Translations under genes and position numbers: made by a program
Shown here: positions 21,837 to 30,207 of the stretch, one piece after another
Layout: the number at the start of each line of letters is the position of its first letter
Numbering within the stretch: the stretch's first letter is position 1
NCBI GenBank assembly: GCA_963820035.1
Contig: CAWFYK010000002.1
Location: forward strand, 186,001 to 250,000
Origin: JAWWPG01 sp963820035
GTDB lineage: Bacteria; Actinomycetota; Actinomycetes; Propionibacteriales; Nocardioidaceae
Reading direction: 5' to 3'
Length of the DNA stretch: 64,000 nucleotides
The notes under the pieces: generated by a model
What the model saw: only the letters and a program-made list of their open reading frames with translations
The model's database searches: none
What the model was told of the DNA's origin: nothing

Positions 21837-21942
21837 GGTGCTGTGACGGCGGTCACGGACGAGGGGTTCCCGACGTGTCCATACTGTGAGGTCGTCGGGC
21901 CGCCGCGCGGGCGAGCGTCGCATGCCTGGGAGACTGGCGGGT

Positions 21943-23394
21943 ATGGAGGCGAGCGTGGGCGAGGCGGAGGCGTCCCGACGCCCGCACGTCGTGGTCGTCG
22001 GAGGCGGTATCGCCGGCCTGGCAGCCGCGCTCGACGTCCTGCGCGACCTGCCGGCCGCGGACGTCACGGTTCTCGAGGGGGCGGCGCAGACCGGGGGAAA
22101 GCTCAGGCTCGGGGAGATCGCCGGCCAGCCCATCGACCTGGGCGCCGAGGCGATGCTCAACCGTCGGCCCGAGGCGGTCGACCTGGCCCGCGAGGTCGGT
22201 CTCTCCGAGAGCATCGTCTATCCGCGCACGACGTCGGCGGGGGTCTGGTCGCGGGACGCCATCCGACCGCTTCCTCGCACCATCATGGGGGTGCCGGCCG
22301 ATCTTGCGGCGCTCGCCGACAGCGGGATCGTCGGTCGTCGCGCCGTACCCCGGGCACGTCTCGAGCGAGTTTTCGGACGCCTGGACCCGGCGGAGGACGT
22401 CGGGATCGGGACGCTGGTGGCCCATCGGCTCGGCGGCGAGGTCCGCGACCGGCTGGTCGAGCCGATGCTCGGCGGTGTGTATGCCGGCCGGGCCGACGAG
22501 CTCTCACTGCATGCGACGGTGCCCCAGCTGGTCCCGGCGATAGAGGAGCACGGCAGCCTGCTCGCCGCCGCCGCGGCGCTCGCCACGGCCTCGGCCCGGA
22601 CGGCGGGGGAGTCTCCGGTGCCGGTCTTCGCGGGACTCGACGGCGGTGTCGGGCGGCTCGCGGTCGAGACCGAACGGGCGATCCGCGACCGTGGCGGCGT
22701 GGTCCGGTGCGATGCGACGGTACGCGAGATCTCCCGCACCGAGTCGGGGTTCCGGCTCGTTGTCGGGCCGACGATCGACACAGAGACCATCGACGCGGAT
22801 GCCGTCGTCATGGCAGCGCCGGCGGTGGCGGCCGCCCGCCTGCTGCGTGACGCCGCCCCGCGCGCCGCCATCGAGCTGAGCCGCATCGACTATGCGTCGA
22901 TGGCGGTCGTCACCGTCGCTCTGCACGCCGCAGAGGCGACCGGCGACCTGCACGGATCCGGCTTCCTGGTGCCGCCGGTGGACCGTCGAGAGATCAAGGC
23001 GGCCACGTTCTCGACCGTCAAGTGGGGATGGCTCTCTGACGAGCTCATCGTGGTGCGCTGCTCGATCGGACGCCGGGGCGACGAGCGGCAGCTCCAACGT
23101 GAGGATGCCGAGCTGGTCACCGCCGCCTTGATGGATCTGCGAGAGGCGGTCGGACTCCGCGGCCGGCTGGTCGACGCGGTGGTCACCCGCTGGGGAGGCG
23201 GCTTGCCGCAGTACACCGTCGGCCACCTCGATCGGGTGCGCAGGCTACGCGACGCGGTGAGCCTGATACCTGGGCTGGCGGTGTGTGGGGCGGCCTACGA
23301 CGGTCTCGGCCTGCCGGCCTGCATCGCGAGCGGCCACCAGGCGGCGACCCGGGTGGTCCGCCACCTCGGCGCTCGGGAAACAATGCAGCCATGA
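21943..23394 (+). CDS. hemY: Coproporphyrinogen III / protoporphyrinogen oxidase, HemY (CgoX) type
   Basis: The product is 483 aa from ATG 21943 (GGGAG upstream). The N-terminal FAD-binding Rossmann motif is VVVVGGGIAGLAAALDVL, then the HemG/HemY pattern TGGKLRLGEIAGQPIDLGAE. The C-terminus has the FAD contact GLAVCGAAYDGLGLPACIAS. Because chdC (hemQ) follows directly with an ATGA overlap, the enzyme most likely oxidises coproporphyrinogen III to coproporphyrin III in the coproporphyrin-dependent pathway. Confidence 0.95.
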   Translation: MEASVGEAEASRRPHVVVVGGGIAGLAAALDVLRDLPAADVTVLEGAAQTGGKLRLGEIAGQPIDLGAEAMLNRRPEAVDLAREVGLSESIVYPRTTSAGVWSRDAIRPLPRTIMGVPADLAALADSGIVGRRAVPRARLERVFGRLDPAEDVGIGTLVAHRLGGEVRDRLVEPMLGGVYAGRADELSLHATVPQLVPAIEEHGSLLAAAAALATASARTAGESPVPVFAGLDGGVGRLAVETERAIRDRGGVVRCDATVREISRTESGFRLVVGPTIDTETIDADAVVMAAPAVAAARLLRDAAPRAAIELSRIDYASMAVVTVALHAAEATGDLHGSGFLVPPVDRREIKAATFSTVKWGWLSDELIVVRCSIGRRGDERQLQREDAELVTAALMDLREAVGLRGRLVDAVVTRWGGGLPQYTVGHLDRVRRLRDAVSLIPGLAVCGAAYDGLGLPACIASGHQAATRVVRHLGARETMQP

Positions 23395-24134
23395 CCACAA
23401 CCGCACCCGCCGGCGAGACCGGAAAGCGGCCGCAGCACGGTAAGACCGCACGCGAGCTCAACGACGTCATTCGCTACACGATGTGGTCGGTCTTCTCGGT
23501 CAGCGAGCGGCGCCCCGACGAGGAGGCCGATAGCGCGGCGATCGAGGCATCCGAGGTGGAACGGCTCTTCCATGAGCTCGGCGGGTCCGACATCACGGTC
23601 CGCGGTGTCTACGACGTGTCGGGACTGCGCGCCGATGCCGACCTCATGGTCTGGTGGCATGCCTCTGACGCGGCGCAGCTCCAGACCGCCTACAACGACT
23701 TCCGACGGACGGCGTTCGGGCGGCGGCTGACGCCGGTCTGGTCGCAGATGGCGTTGCACCGGCCGGCCGAGTTCAACAAGAGCCACGTCCCGGCGTTCCT
23801 GGCCGACGAGCTGGCGCACGACTACATCTGCGTCTACCCGTTCGTCAGGTCTTACGAGTGGTACCTGCTGCCGGACGCCGAGCGCCGAGGTCTGCTCGCC
23901 GAGCACGGCCAGCTCGCCCGCGACTTCCCCGATGTGCGCGCGAACACCGTCGCGTCGTTCGCGCTCGGCGACTACGAGTGGATCCTGGCCTTCGAGGCCG
24001 ATGAGCTCTATCGCATCGTCGACCTGATGCGCCATCTCCGGGCCAGCGAGACCCGTCGCCACGTCCGCGAGGAGGTGCCGTTCTACACCGGGCGTCGGCT
24101 GCCGGTGGCTGAGCTGGTGGCTGCCCTGCCCTAG
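23391..24134 (+). CDS. chdC: Coproheme decarboxylase (HemQ/ChdC, chlorite dismutase family)
   Basis: The product is 247 aa from ATG 23391, overlapping the hemY stop as ATGA. It is a chlorite dismutase-like protein with RYTMWSVFSV at the N-terminus, VRGVYDVSGLRADADLMVWW, and YICVYPFVRSYEWYLLPDAE, the loop that contains the active-site Tyr in actinobacterial HemQ. It converts Fe-coproporphyrin III to heme b with peroxide. Ferrochelatase (cpfC) is not in the window. Confidence 0.95.
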   Translation: MTTTAPAGETGKRPQHGKTARELNDVIRYTMWSVFSVSERRPDEEADSAAIEASEVERLFHELGGSDITVRGVYDVSGLRADADLMVWWHASDAAQLQTAYNDFRRTAFGRRLTPVWSQMALHRPAEFNKSHVPAFLADELAHDYICVYPFVRSYEWYLLPDAERRGLLAEHGQLARDFPDVRANTVASFALGDYEWILAFEADELYRIVDLMRHLRASETRRHVREEVPFYTGRRLPVAELVAALP

Positions 24135-24163
24135 CCCCGCGGTGTCGTGGGCCCCGACCAGTC

Positions 24164-24580
24164 TTAGCCCGCGGAGTCCTCGGCGGGGACCAGCTCGAGC
24201 GAGACGCTGTTGATGCAGTAGCGGGCATCCGTCGGCGTCTGGTAGCCCTCACCCAGGAACACGTGTCCCAGGTGGGAGTCGCAGCTCGCGCACCGCACCT
24301 CGGTGCGCGCCATCCCCAAGGTCCGGTCCTCGATCAGCGTCACGTTGTCACGCTCGCTCGGCTCCCAGAACGAGGGCCATCCACAGTGGCTGTCGAACTT
24401 CGCGGAGGAGCGGAACAGCTCAGCGCCGCAGGCACGGCAGCGGTAGCTGCCCTCGGTCTTGGTCTCGACGTACTTGCCCGACCACGGCCGCTCGGTGGCT
24501 GCCTTGCGCAGGACGGCGTACTCCTCGCCGCTGAGCTCCGCCTTCCATTCGGCCTCGGTCTTCGTCACCTTCGTCGTCAT
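24164..24580 (-). CDS. msrB: Peptide-methionine (R)-S-oxide reductase
   Basis: The product is 138 aa. Zinc-binding pairs CRAC and CASC, the motif FDSHCGWPSFWEP and the catalytic RYCINSVSLEL are all present, so it should be active in reducing methionine-R-sulfoxide in proteins. Its ATG overlaps the stop of an upstream minus-strand frame as ATGA (see 24577-24860). Confidence 0.96.
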   Translation of the reverse strand: MTTKVTKTEAEWKAELSGEEYAVLRKAATERPWSGKYVETKTEGSYRCRACGAELFRSSAKFDSHCGWPSFWEPSERDNVTLIEDRTLGMARTEVRCASCDSHLGHVFLGEGYQTPTDARYCINSVSLELVPAEDSAG

Positions 24581-24860
24581 GCCACCAGCCTACGGGTGCC
24601 GCCGAGCGCACGCGTGGGGTCAGCTGACGACCACAGTGACCGGCCGGCGAAGCCCGCGACATTCAGGGCATCACGGGGTTTGACGACCCGGAAGACGTCG
24701 TCGCCGCTACCTTGTCCGGCCGTCCAGCGAAAGCGGGAGAGGGTGTCGCCGTCGAGGTCCGGGGACGCGATGGTCGTCCAGGTGCCGTGGACGAGCTGCT
24801 GCACCAGCACCGACTGGCCGGGCGCCGCCGGCACCACGTCCCCACGCAAAACGGGCGTTA
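24577..24860 (-). pseudogene. Remnant of a secreted-repeat-type domain coupled to msrB
   Basis: A minus-strand frame reads LTPVLRGDVVPAAPGQSVLV, then TWTTIASPDLDGDTLSRFRW and DDVFRVVKPRDALNVAGFAG. This matches the consensus of a beta-sandwich repeat common in secreted actinobacterial proteins (R-G-x-V-x-P-A, G-x-W, F-x-F, Y/F-R-V). Only one repeat is left, no start codon with ribosome site is visible, and the 5' side runs into the divergent polymerase gene. Its stop overlaps the msrB ATG. It is probably a decayed gene. Confidence 0.45.
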
Positions 24861-24871
24861 GAGTTTGGCAG

Positions 24872-25945
24872 ATGCCGAGCCCTTCCACGGAGGTCGAGGT
24901 AGCGGGCCGTCCGGTCCGCGTCTCGAACCCCGATCGGGTGATCTTCCCCGAGACCGCCGACACTCCCGCCGCCACCAAGCTCGACGTGGTGAGGTACTAC
25001 GCAGCTGCCGGGGATGCCATCTTCAACGCCGTGCGGCTACGGCCGACCACGTTGGAGCGATGGCCGAAGGGCGTCTTCGAAGGAGTCAAGCGCGCCACCA
25101 GGACCGACCGGCAGGGCGACGCCTTCTACCAGAAGCGGGTGCCGAAGGGTGCTCCTGACTACGTCGAGACGGCAGAGATCACCTTCCCCTCGGGCCGCAC
25201 CGCCGACGAGGTGTGCCCGACGGAGCCGGCGGTCGCGGCGTGGGCTGCGCAGATCGGCACCATCACGTTCCATCCCTGGCCGGTGCGTCGCGACGACGTC
25301 GACCACCCAGACGAACTGCGTATCGACCTCGACCCGCAGCCGGGGACCGACTTCAGCGATGCGGCGCGGGTGGCCGGGCGGGTGAGGTCGTTGCTGGAGG
25401 AGCTGGGATGCCGGGGCTTCCCGAAGACTTCCGGCAGCCGGGGTGTGCACATCTACCTGCGGATCCAGCCGCGCTGGACGTTCACCGATGTCCGCCACGC
25501 GGCGATCGCTCTCGGCCGGGAGCTCGAACGGCGTACGCCGGACGAGGTGACGACCAGCTGGTGGAAGGAGGAGCGAGGCGAGCGGATCTTCATCGACTAC
25601 AACCAGAACGCCCGCGACCGGACGATCGCGAGCGCCTACAGCCTGCGACCCCTTCCGGGTGCCCCGGTCTCGACCCCGGTGAGTTGGGACGAGCTCGACG
25701 GGCTCGACCCGCGCTCGTTCAACCTGTGGAGCGTGCCCGACCGGCTCGCGGACGTCGGCGATCCGCACGCCACCATCGACGACGAGGCGTTCTCACTCGA
25801 ACCGCTTCTCCGGATGTACGACGCCGATATTGCGGCCGGCGCGGAGGACAAGCCCTATCCGCCGGACTACCCGAAGATGCCCGGCGAGCCCGCCCGGGTG
25901 CAGCCCTCCCGAAAGAACCCGCGGAACTGGGAAGATCCCGCCTGA
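24872..25945 (+). CDS. LigD-type DNA polymerase/primase (archaeo-eukaryotic primase superfamily)
   Basis: The product is 357 aa from ATG 24872; the frame is open from 24263 but the extra part is antisense to msrB. The LigD PolDom motifs are complete: RVSNPDRVIFPE at the N-terminus, the metal-binding Asp pair in HPDELRIDLDPQPG, KTSGSRGVHIYLRI, and WWKEERGERIFIDYNQNARD with TIASAYSLRP. No ligase or phosphoesterase domain is fused. With the ligase at 27492-28574 it fits bacterial non-homologous end joining or gap repair; no Ku gene is in the window. Confidence 0.92.
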   Translation: MPSPSTEVEVAGRPVRVSNPDRVIFPETADTPAATKLDVVRYYAAAGDAIFNAVRLRPTTLERWPKGVFEGVKRATRTDRQGDAFYQKRVPKGAPDYVETAEITFPSGRTADEVCPTEPAVAAWAAQIGTITFHPWPVRRDDVDHPDELRIDLDPQPGTDFSDAARVAGRVRSLLEELGCRGFPKTSGSRGVHIYLRIQPRWTFTDVRHAAIALGRELERRTPDEVTTSWWKEERGERIFIDYNQNARDRTIASAYSLRPLPGAPVSTPVSWDELDGLDPRSFNLWSVPDRLADVGDPHATIDDEAFSLEPLLRMYDADIAAGAEDKPYPPDYPKMPGEPARVQPSRKNPRNWEDPA

Positions 25946-26023
25946 GTCACCTGCGCCCGGGAGCGAACGTTCCAAATGCGGCGCGCACTCGGGTGAACTT
26001 CCCGGGATTGCAGGTGACTCAGG
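25941..26023. terminator. Long hairpin spanning the polymerase stop codon
   Basis: CCTGAGTCACCTGC (25941-25954) pairs perfectly with GCAGGTGACTCAGG (26010-26023), with an inner CCCGGGA/TCCCGGG stem. The polymerase TGA is inside the left arm, and TTTCGAG follows on the right. Confidence 0.7.
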
Positions 26024-26145
26024 TTTCGAGCTCCGGCAAACGTGCGGTTCCCCGCAATTCGCAGTGGTGGGCGGTGGGTGGGGTCGGCGGAGGATCACCC
26101 TCAGCGGGTGGTGTCCCCGAGCGTCGCCGTTCCTATCGTGACGGG

Positions 26146-26472
26146 ATGAGACAACCCTCGCGGCCGGACCCGACCGGCCAGCCGGAGGTCACGTCGTACG
26201 CCACCGTGGCGCACGTGCCCGTCGAAGCGGACGAGCTCGAGGTGCAGCGGGTCAGGGGCGCGGCCCTGGCGGCCTGGTTCACCAGCGCTCGCGAGCACCA
26301 TCTGCAGCCCGTCGGAGAGCCCAGCCTGGAGCTCGTCGACGACCAGGTCGTCAGGGTGCACGGTCGGGTGGCGATCGCCCAGTACTGGCTGATCTGGGGA
26401 CCGGTGGTGTGCGCGTCGCGACGACCGGCGCCCGTCGCCGACCACGAGCAGAAGGTCCACTGGTCGGGCTAG
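26146..26472 (+). CDS. Small hypothetical protein
   Basis: The product is 108 aa from ATG 26146 (ACGGG upstream). The sequence is soluble, with a central GAALAAWFTSAREHHLQPVG and VDDQVVRVHGRVAIAQYWLI. I recognise no family. Codon composition resembles the neighbours. It converges with the next gene, with a 4-bp overlap of the ends. Confidence 0.55.
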   Translation: MRQPSRPDPTGQPEVTSYATVAHVPVEADELEVQRVRGAALAAWFTSAREHHLQPVGEPSLELVDDQVVRVHGRVAIAQYWLIWGPVVCASRRPAPVADHEQKVHWSG

Positions 26473-26699
26473 GAGTCGACGCGCCTGACCAGCTCGCTCG
26501 CCTTGCGCATGCGCACTCGCGCTCGATCGACCCACGCGAAGTCGGTCAACGCGAAACCGGGCTCGGCGCAGTAGCGGACGTATGCCTGCACGCCGCCTTC
26601 CGAGCGCTTCCAGGCCTCCAACTGAGCTCGCCGCCATCGGTCGTCATCGAGAACCTCGACCAGTTGCGGTGGCCATACTCTTCGCGTCCCCCAGGTCAT
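26469..26699 (-). CDS. Small hypothetical protein
   Basis: The product is 76 aa and rich in Trp, Arg and Glu: VWPPQLVEVLDDDRWRRAQL, then YVRYCAEPGFALTDFAWVDR. It looks like a real small soluble protein. No family is recognised. Confidence 0.5.
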   Translation of the reverse strand: MTWGTRRVWPPQLVEVLDDDRWRRAQLEAWKRSEGGVQAYVRYCAEPGFALTDFAWVDRARVRMRKASELVRRVDS

Positions 26700-26883
26700 G
26701 GATCGACCGTACCGCGTCTATGGGTCAACCGCAGAACGGAGGCAGAGCGTCGACGCGCCCTCATGCGCGGCCAGGTTGAGTGTGCAGCGTGAGATCAGAA
26801 CCCCAATGACACAAAGCGATGGGCTGACATACCACGACGTGTGCCAGAGGCGAGGGAAACCCGCGCGGCACTCGGCGGGGAGG

Positions 26884-27414
26884 TCACATGCCGGTGATCC
26901 CCTGCCCGTCCCCGGCCTCGACATCGAGCGGCTCGTGCTCGAGGAGGTGCAGGATCGGGACCCCGATGCGACGTCGCGCCTTCGAGGTCCAGTCGAGGTG
27001 GAAGAGCTCCGAGACCGAGTGCGGAAGCGTCATCACGATGACCTCGTCGGCGTGCTGGTCGGCGACCACCCGGGTCAGGCTGTCGACGGGGTCCTCCGAG
27101 CTGTACTCGCCCGTGGCTTCGACGCCGAGCGCCTGGATGGCCGCGATCGTCTTGCTGACGGAGTCGTTTGCAGTGGCGTCGATCCGGCTCTGCGCCTCTT
27201 CGACGTCGACGTCGTCGGGGATCACGGGAGGGGTGGCGAGCACGTCGCTTGCCGCCAGCGAGCTCAATGCCGACTCCACCTGCTCCGCGGCGTCCTCGCA
27301 GGGGATCAGGACATGGTAGTGCCGGGAGTCCTCGATGCTCTCGTGCAGGGACACGACCTCCTGCGCGTCGCCCGCCGTCATGGCCTGCTCAGCGAGGATC
27401 ACGATGGTGTACAT
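26884..27414 (-). CDS. UspA-like universal stress domain protein
   Basis: The product is 176 aa from ATG 27414, with AAGGAGA 7-8 bp upstream. It begins MYTIVILAEQAMTAGDAQEV and ends with VVADQHADEVIVMTLPHSVS and RIGVPILHLLEHEPLDVEAG. These look like the alpha/beta core and last strand of a UspA-like fold. The glycine-rich nucleotide-binding signature is not obvious, so ATP binding is doubtful. It is divergent from the DNA ligase, 77 bp away. Confidence 0.7.
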   Translation of the reverse strand: MYTIVILAEQAMTAGDAQEVVSLHESIEDSRHYHVLIPCEDAAEQVESALSSLAASDVLATPPVIPDDVDVEEAQSRIDATANDSVSKTIAAIQALGVEATGEYSSEDPVDSLTRVVADQHADEVIVMTLPHSVSELFHLDWTSKARRRIGVPILHLLEHEPLDVEAGDGQGITGM

Positions 27415-27491
27415 AGCGTCTCCTTGGCTCGGTGGGTCTATCTTCCCCTGCCAGGTATGACGACACACCGCCGGTCGGTGACAATGGCAGG

Positions 27492-28574
27492 ATGCGACTC
27501 CCGGTCATGCCGCCCGTCCGTCCGATGCTGGCGAAGGCAGTGAAGGATATTCCGCACGGAGACATGAGCTTCGAGCCCAAGTGGGACGGATTCCGGGCGA
27601 TCATCTTCCGAGATGGTGACGACGTGGAGATCGGCAGCAGGAACGAGAAGCCGATGACCCGATACTTCCCCGACGTGGTGGAGGCGGCGCGGGCCAACCT
27701 TCCGGAGCGCTGCGTCGTGGACGGCGAGATCATCGTCATCGGGCCGTCGGGGGACCGCCTCGAGTTCGAGGTGCTGCAACAGCGGATTCATCCCGCCGCC
27801 AGCCGGGTCACGATGCTGTCGGAGCGGACCCCTGCCCGGTTCGTGGCGTTCGACCTGCTGGCCTTGGGCGACACCGACTACACCGACAGGCCGTTCGCAG
27901 AGCGGCGTACGGCGTTGGTGGAGGCCTTGTCTGCCGCCTCAGCGCCCATCCACGTGACTGCGGCGACGACGAACCGGGCGACGGCTGAGGAGTGGTTCGA
28001 CCAGTTCGAGGGGGCCGGGCTCGACGGCATCGTCGCGAAGCCGCTCGACGGTGCCTATGCGCCCGACAAGCGCACCATGTTCAAGATCAAGCACGAGCGG
28101 ACAGCCGACTGTGTGGTGGCCGGTTATCGGGTCCACAAGAGCAGGCCCGACCGGATCGGCTCGCTCCTGCTCGGCCTCTACAACTCCGACGGCACCCTCG
28201 CCAGTGTGGGGGTGATCGGCGCCTTCCCGATGGAGCGACGCAAGGAGCTCTTCGAGGAGCTGCAGCCGCTCGTCACGACGTTCGACGAGCACCCGTGGGC
28301 GTGGGCGAAACAGGAGGAGGGCACCCGCACTCCGCGGAACGCCGAAGGCAGCAGGTGGGCCGCCGGCAAGGACCTGTCGTTCACGCCGTTGTCCCCTGAC
28401 CTCGTGGTCGAGGTCCGCTACGACCACATGGAAGGGGTTCGCTTCCGTCATACGGCGCAGTTCGTGCGGTGGCGGACCGACCGCGAGCCACGGTCCTGCA
28501 CCTATGAGCAGCTCGAGGTCCCGGTGCGCTACGACCTCGCGGACGTTCTCGGGGCCGACGGGATGTCGGGCTGA
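27492..28574 (+). CDS. ATP-dependent DNA ligase (LigC-type)
   Basis: The product is 360 aa from ATG 27492. The nucleotidyltransferase motif I is FEPKWDGFRAIIF (Lys is adenylated). Motif III (ARFVAFDLLALG), motif IV (LDGIVAKPLDGAY) and motif V (MFKIKHERTADCVV) follow, then an OB-fold. The length matches stand-alone mycobacterial LigC. Together with the LigD-like polymerase 1.5 kb away, it suggests the split form of the end-joining or repair machinery. Confidence 0.95.
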   Translation: MRLPVMPPVRPMLAKAVKDIPHGDMSFEPKWDGFRAIIFRDGDDVEIGSRNEKPMTRYFPDVVEAARANLPERCVVDGEIIVIGPSGDRLEFEVLQQRIHPAASRVTMLSERTPARFVAFDLLALGDTDYTDRPFAERRTALVEALSAASAPIHVTAATTNRATAEEWFDQFEGAGLDGIVAKPLDGAYAPDKRTMFKIKHERTADCVVAGYRVHKSRPDRIGSLLLGLYNSDGTLASVGVIGAFPMERRKELFEELQPLVTTFDEHPWAWAKQEEGTRTPRNAEGSRWAAGKDLSFTPLSPDLVVEVRYDHMEGVRFRHTAQFVRWRTDREPRSCTYEQLEVPVRYDLADVLGADGMSG

Positions 28575-28590
28575 AGGATCCGAAGCGGCC

Positions 28591-29331
28591 TTACGCCGAC
28601 CTGTCGACCAGGTAGCGGGCGAAGAGCTCGTCGTCGTCCTGAAGCAGATGCGTCAGCCGGAGCCGACGCACGGGGTCCAGGCCGGGACCGCGGAGGATCC
28701 GGTGCCGGTCACCGGCAACGAGCATCGGCGCGATGGTGAGGCACAGGTCGTCGAGCCGACCGGCCGCCACGAGCTGGGCCAGCAAGGTGGGACCGCCTTC
28801 GCAGAGCACGCGCCGGTGGCCCGACAAGGCAAGGGCGTCGAGCGCCCCAGCCAGGTCGACGTCCCCGACCCCCGACCGGACCACCTCGGCGCGCCCGGCG
28901 AGGTCCGCGACGGCAGGCTCCGGGGCATCCTCCGTGGTCACCACGATCGTCGGGGCCTCGCCGCCGAGCAGCTCAGCGTCGAACGTGAGGGAGCGAGAGA
29001 CCACGGCGATAGCCGGCACCGGAGCGAGTCCGAGCCGCCGCCGTAGGTCGGAGTCGACCTCCGACGGGTGCACGGGTCGATATCGCTCCACGCGGGCGGT
29101 GCCGGCCCCGACCAGCACGACGTCGCACAGCGACCGCTGGAACCCGAAGATCCGTCGGTCCCCGGGACCGGACAGCGAGGCGGACGCCAGGTCGCCTCCC
29201 TGGGCCGCACCGTCGGCGGTGGCGATGAAGACGGCGCGCACCCAGGACGGCTCGACATCCGGGAACGCATAGATGGCGGCGAGGTCGTCGTCGCTGAGGT
29301 GGGACGGTCCAGCTGACAGGAGGGAGCGCAC
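28591..29331 (-). CDS. RibD C-terminal-like pyrimidine reductase family protein
   Basis: The product is 246 aa in the dihydrofolate reductase-like fold of the RibD C-terminal domain: VRAVFIATADGAAQGGDLAS, DVVLVGAGTARVERYRP, HRRVLCEGGPTLLAQLVAAG and DDLCLTIAPMLVAGDRHRIL. There is no deaminase domain. RibD_C proteins reduce aminopyrimidines in riboflavin synthesis, but stand-alone actinobacterial forms may act on other substrates. It is not in a rib operon here. Confidence 0.88.
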   Translation of the reverse strand: MRSLLSAGPSHLSDDDLAAIYAFPDVEPSWVRAVFIATADGAAQGGDLASASLSGPGDRRIFGFQRSLCDVVLVGAGTARVERYRPVHPSEVDSDLRRRLGLAPVPAIAVVSRSLTFDAELLGGEAPTIVVTTEDAPEPAVADLAGRAEVVRSGVGDVDLAGALDALALSGHRRVLCEGGPTLLAQLVAAGRLDDLCLTIAPMLVAGDRHRILRGPGLDPVRRLRLTHLLQDDDELFARYLVDRSA

Positions 29332-29386
29332 GCCCCGATCCTGCCAGGCGCGACGTGGGCTCGGGCCTCGAGACGATCGCCCACAG

Positions 29387-29453
29387 CAACCGGCCCCGAG
29401 CGACCGGCCCTGAGCGACCGGCCCCGAGCGATCGGCCCGGAGCGACCGGCCCG
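29387..29453. repeat. 14-bp tandem repeat
   Basis: Four to five copies of GAGCGACCGGCCCC with changes at the end of the unit lie between the RibD-like start and the chelatase stop. The region has no gene. The pattern fits replication slippage. Confidence 0.8.
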
Positions 29454-29463
29454 GGCGGAGCCG

Positions 29464-30207
29464 CTAGACGGGCACCAGCTCGAGCGCGCCGACGGAGTAG
29501 CGGGCCACGATCAGCCGGCTGAGCTCAGCGTGAGCACCCAGCGGCCCGGAGACCGCACACGCACCCGCCTCCAGGGCCAGCTCGGCAGCGCGGTCGGCAT
29601 GCGGACCTGACGTGATGAAGAGCGACCCGACAGCCACGTGCCGCTTGCCTTGGCGTCTCCAGTCCCGCACGGCCTCACCTGTCGACGGTGGAGAGGTGTT
29701 GGCGAACGCGATGCTGGTGGGCAGGTGGTGACGCCCGCTCCACAGCCGAGCCAGCCGACCGATAGCCGCGGTGACGCGGGTGTCGCTCGACCCTGCGGCC
29801 GCAAGTACGAGCGCGTCGAGCTCGCGGACCCGCGCCGCGCTGAGCGCCGTGCGGAGTCGTTTGTCGAGCACCGCGAGCAAGGCGGCGTCGGCACCGATGA
29901 GGTCGGCCGCGCGCACCCGCACATCGGGGTTCGCCTGCGCCGCGGCGTCGACGGCGGTCAGCAGGTCCAGCTCGGCCTGGTCCGTCGGGGCGACCAGAAG
30001 GGGTACGACGACGACCTCCTGGTGCCCGCGGGACGCCAACGAGGTGACGACCCGCTGCAGGGAGGGGGAGGCGCCGGCGCTGAAGGCCGCCTCGATCCTG
30101 AGATCGGACCGGAGCCGCTTGGTCGTCGAGACGATCTCGCGGATGGTCCCGGCCGACGTTGCGTCGACGGGTCCGCACGCGAGGGCGACGAGGGCTGGTG
30201 CTGTCAT
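29464..30207 (-). CDS. Sirohydrochlorin chelatase (CbiX/SirB-like)
   Basis: The product is 247 aa from ATG 30207, overlapping the cysH stop as ATGA. The CbiX-type fold appears twice: ALVALACGPVDATSAGTIRE with VVVVPLLVAPTDQAELDLLT, and a second half with KRHVAVGSLFITSGPHADRA. The family inserts Fe2+ or Co2+ into sirohydrochlorin. Coupled to cysH, it most likely makes siroheme for sulfite reductase, which is not in the window. Confidence 0.88.
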   Translation of the reverse strand: MTAPALVALACGPVDATSAGTIREIVSTTKRLRSDLRIEAAFSAGASPSLQRVVTSLASRGHQEVVVVPLLVAPTDQAELDLLTAVDAAAQANPDVRVRAADLIGADAALLAVLDKRLRTALSAARVRELDALVLAAAGSSDTRVTAAIGRLARLWSGRHHLPTSIAFANTSPPSTGEAVRDWRRQGKRHVAVGSLFITSGPHADRAAELALEAGACAVSGPLGAHAELSRLIVARYSVGALELVPV

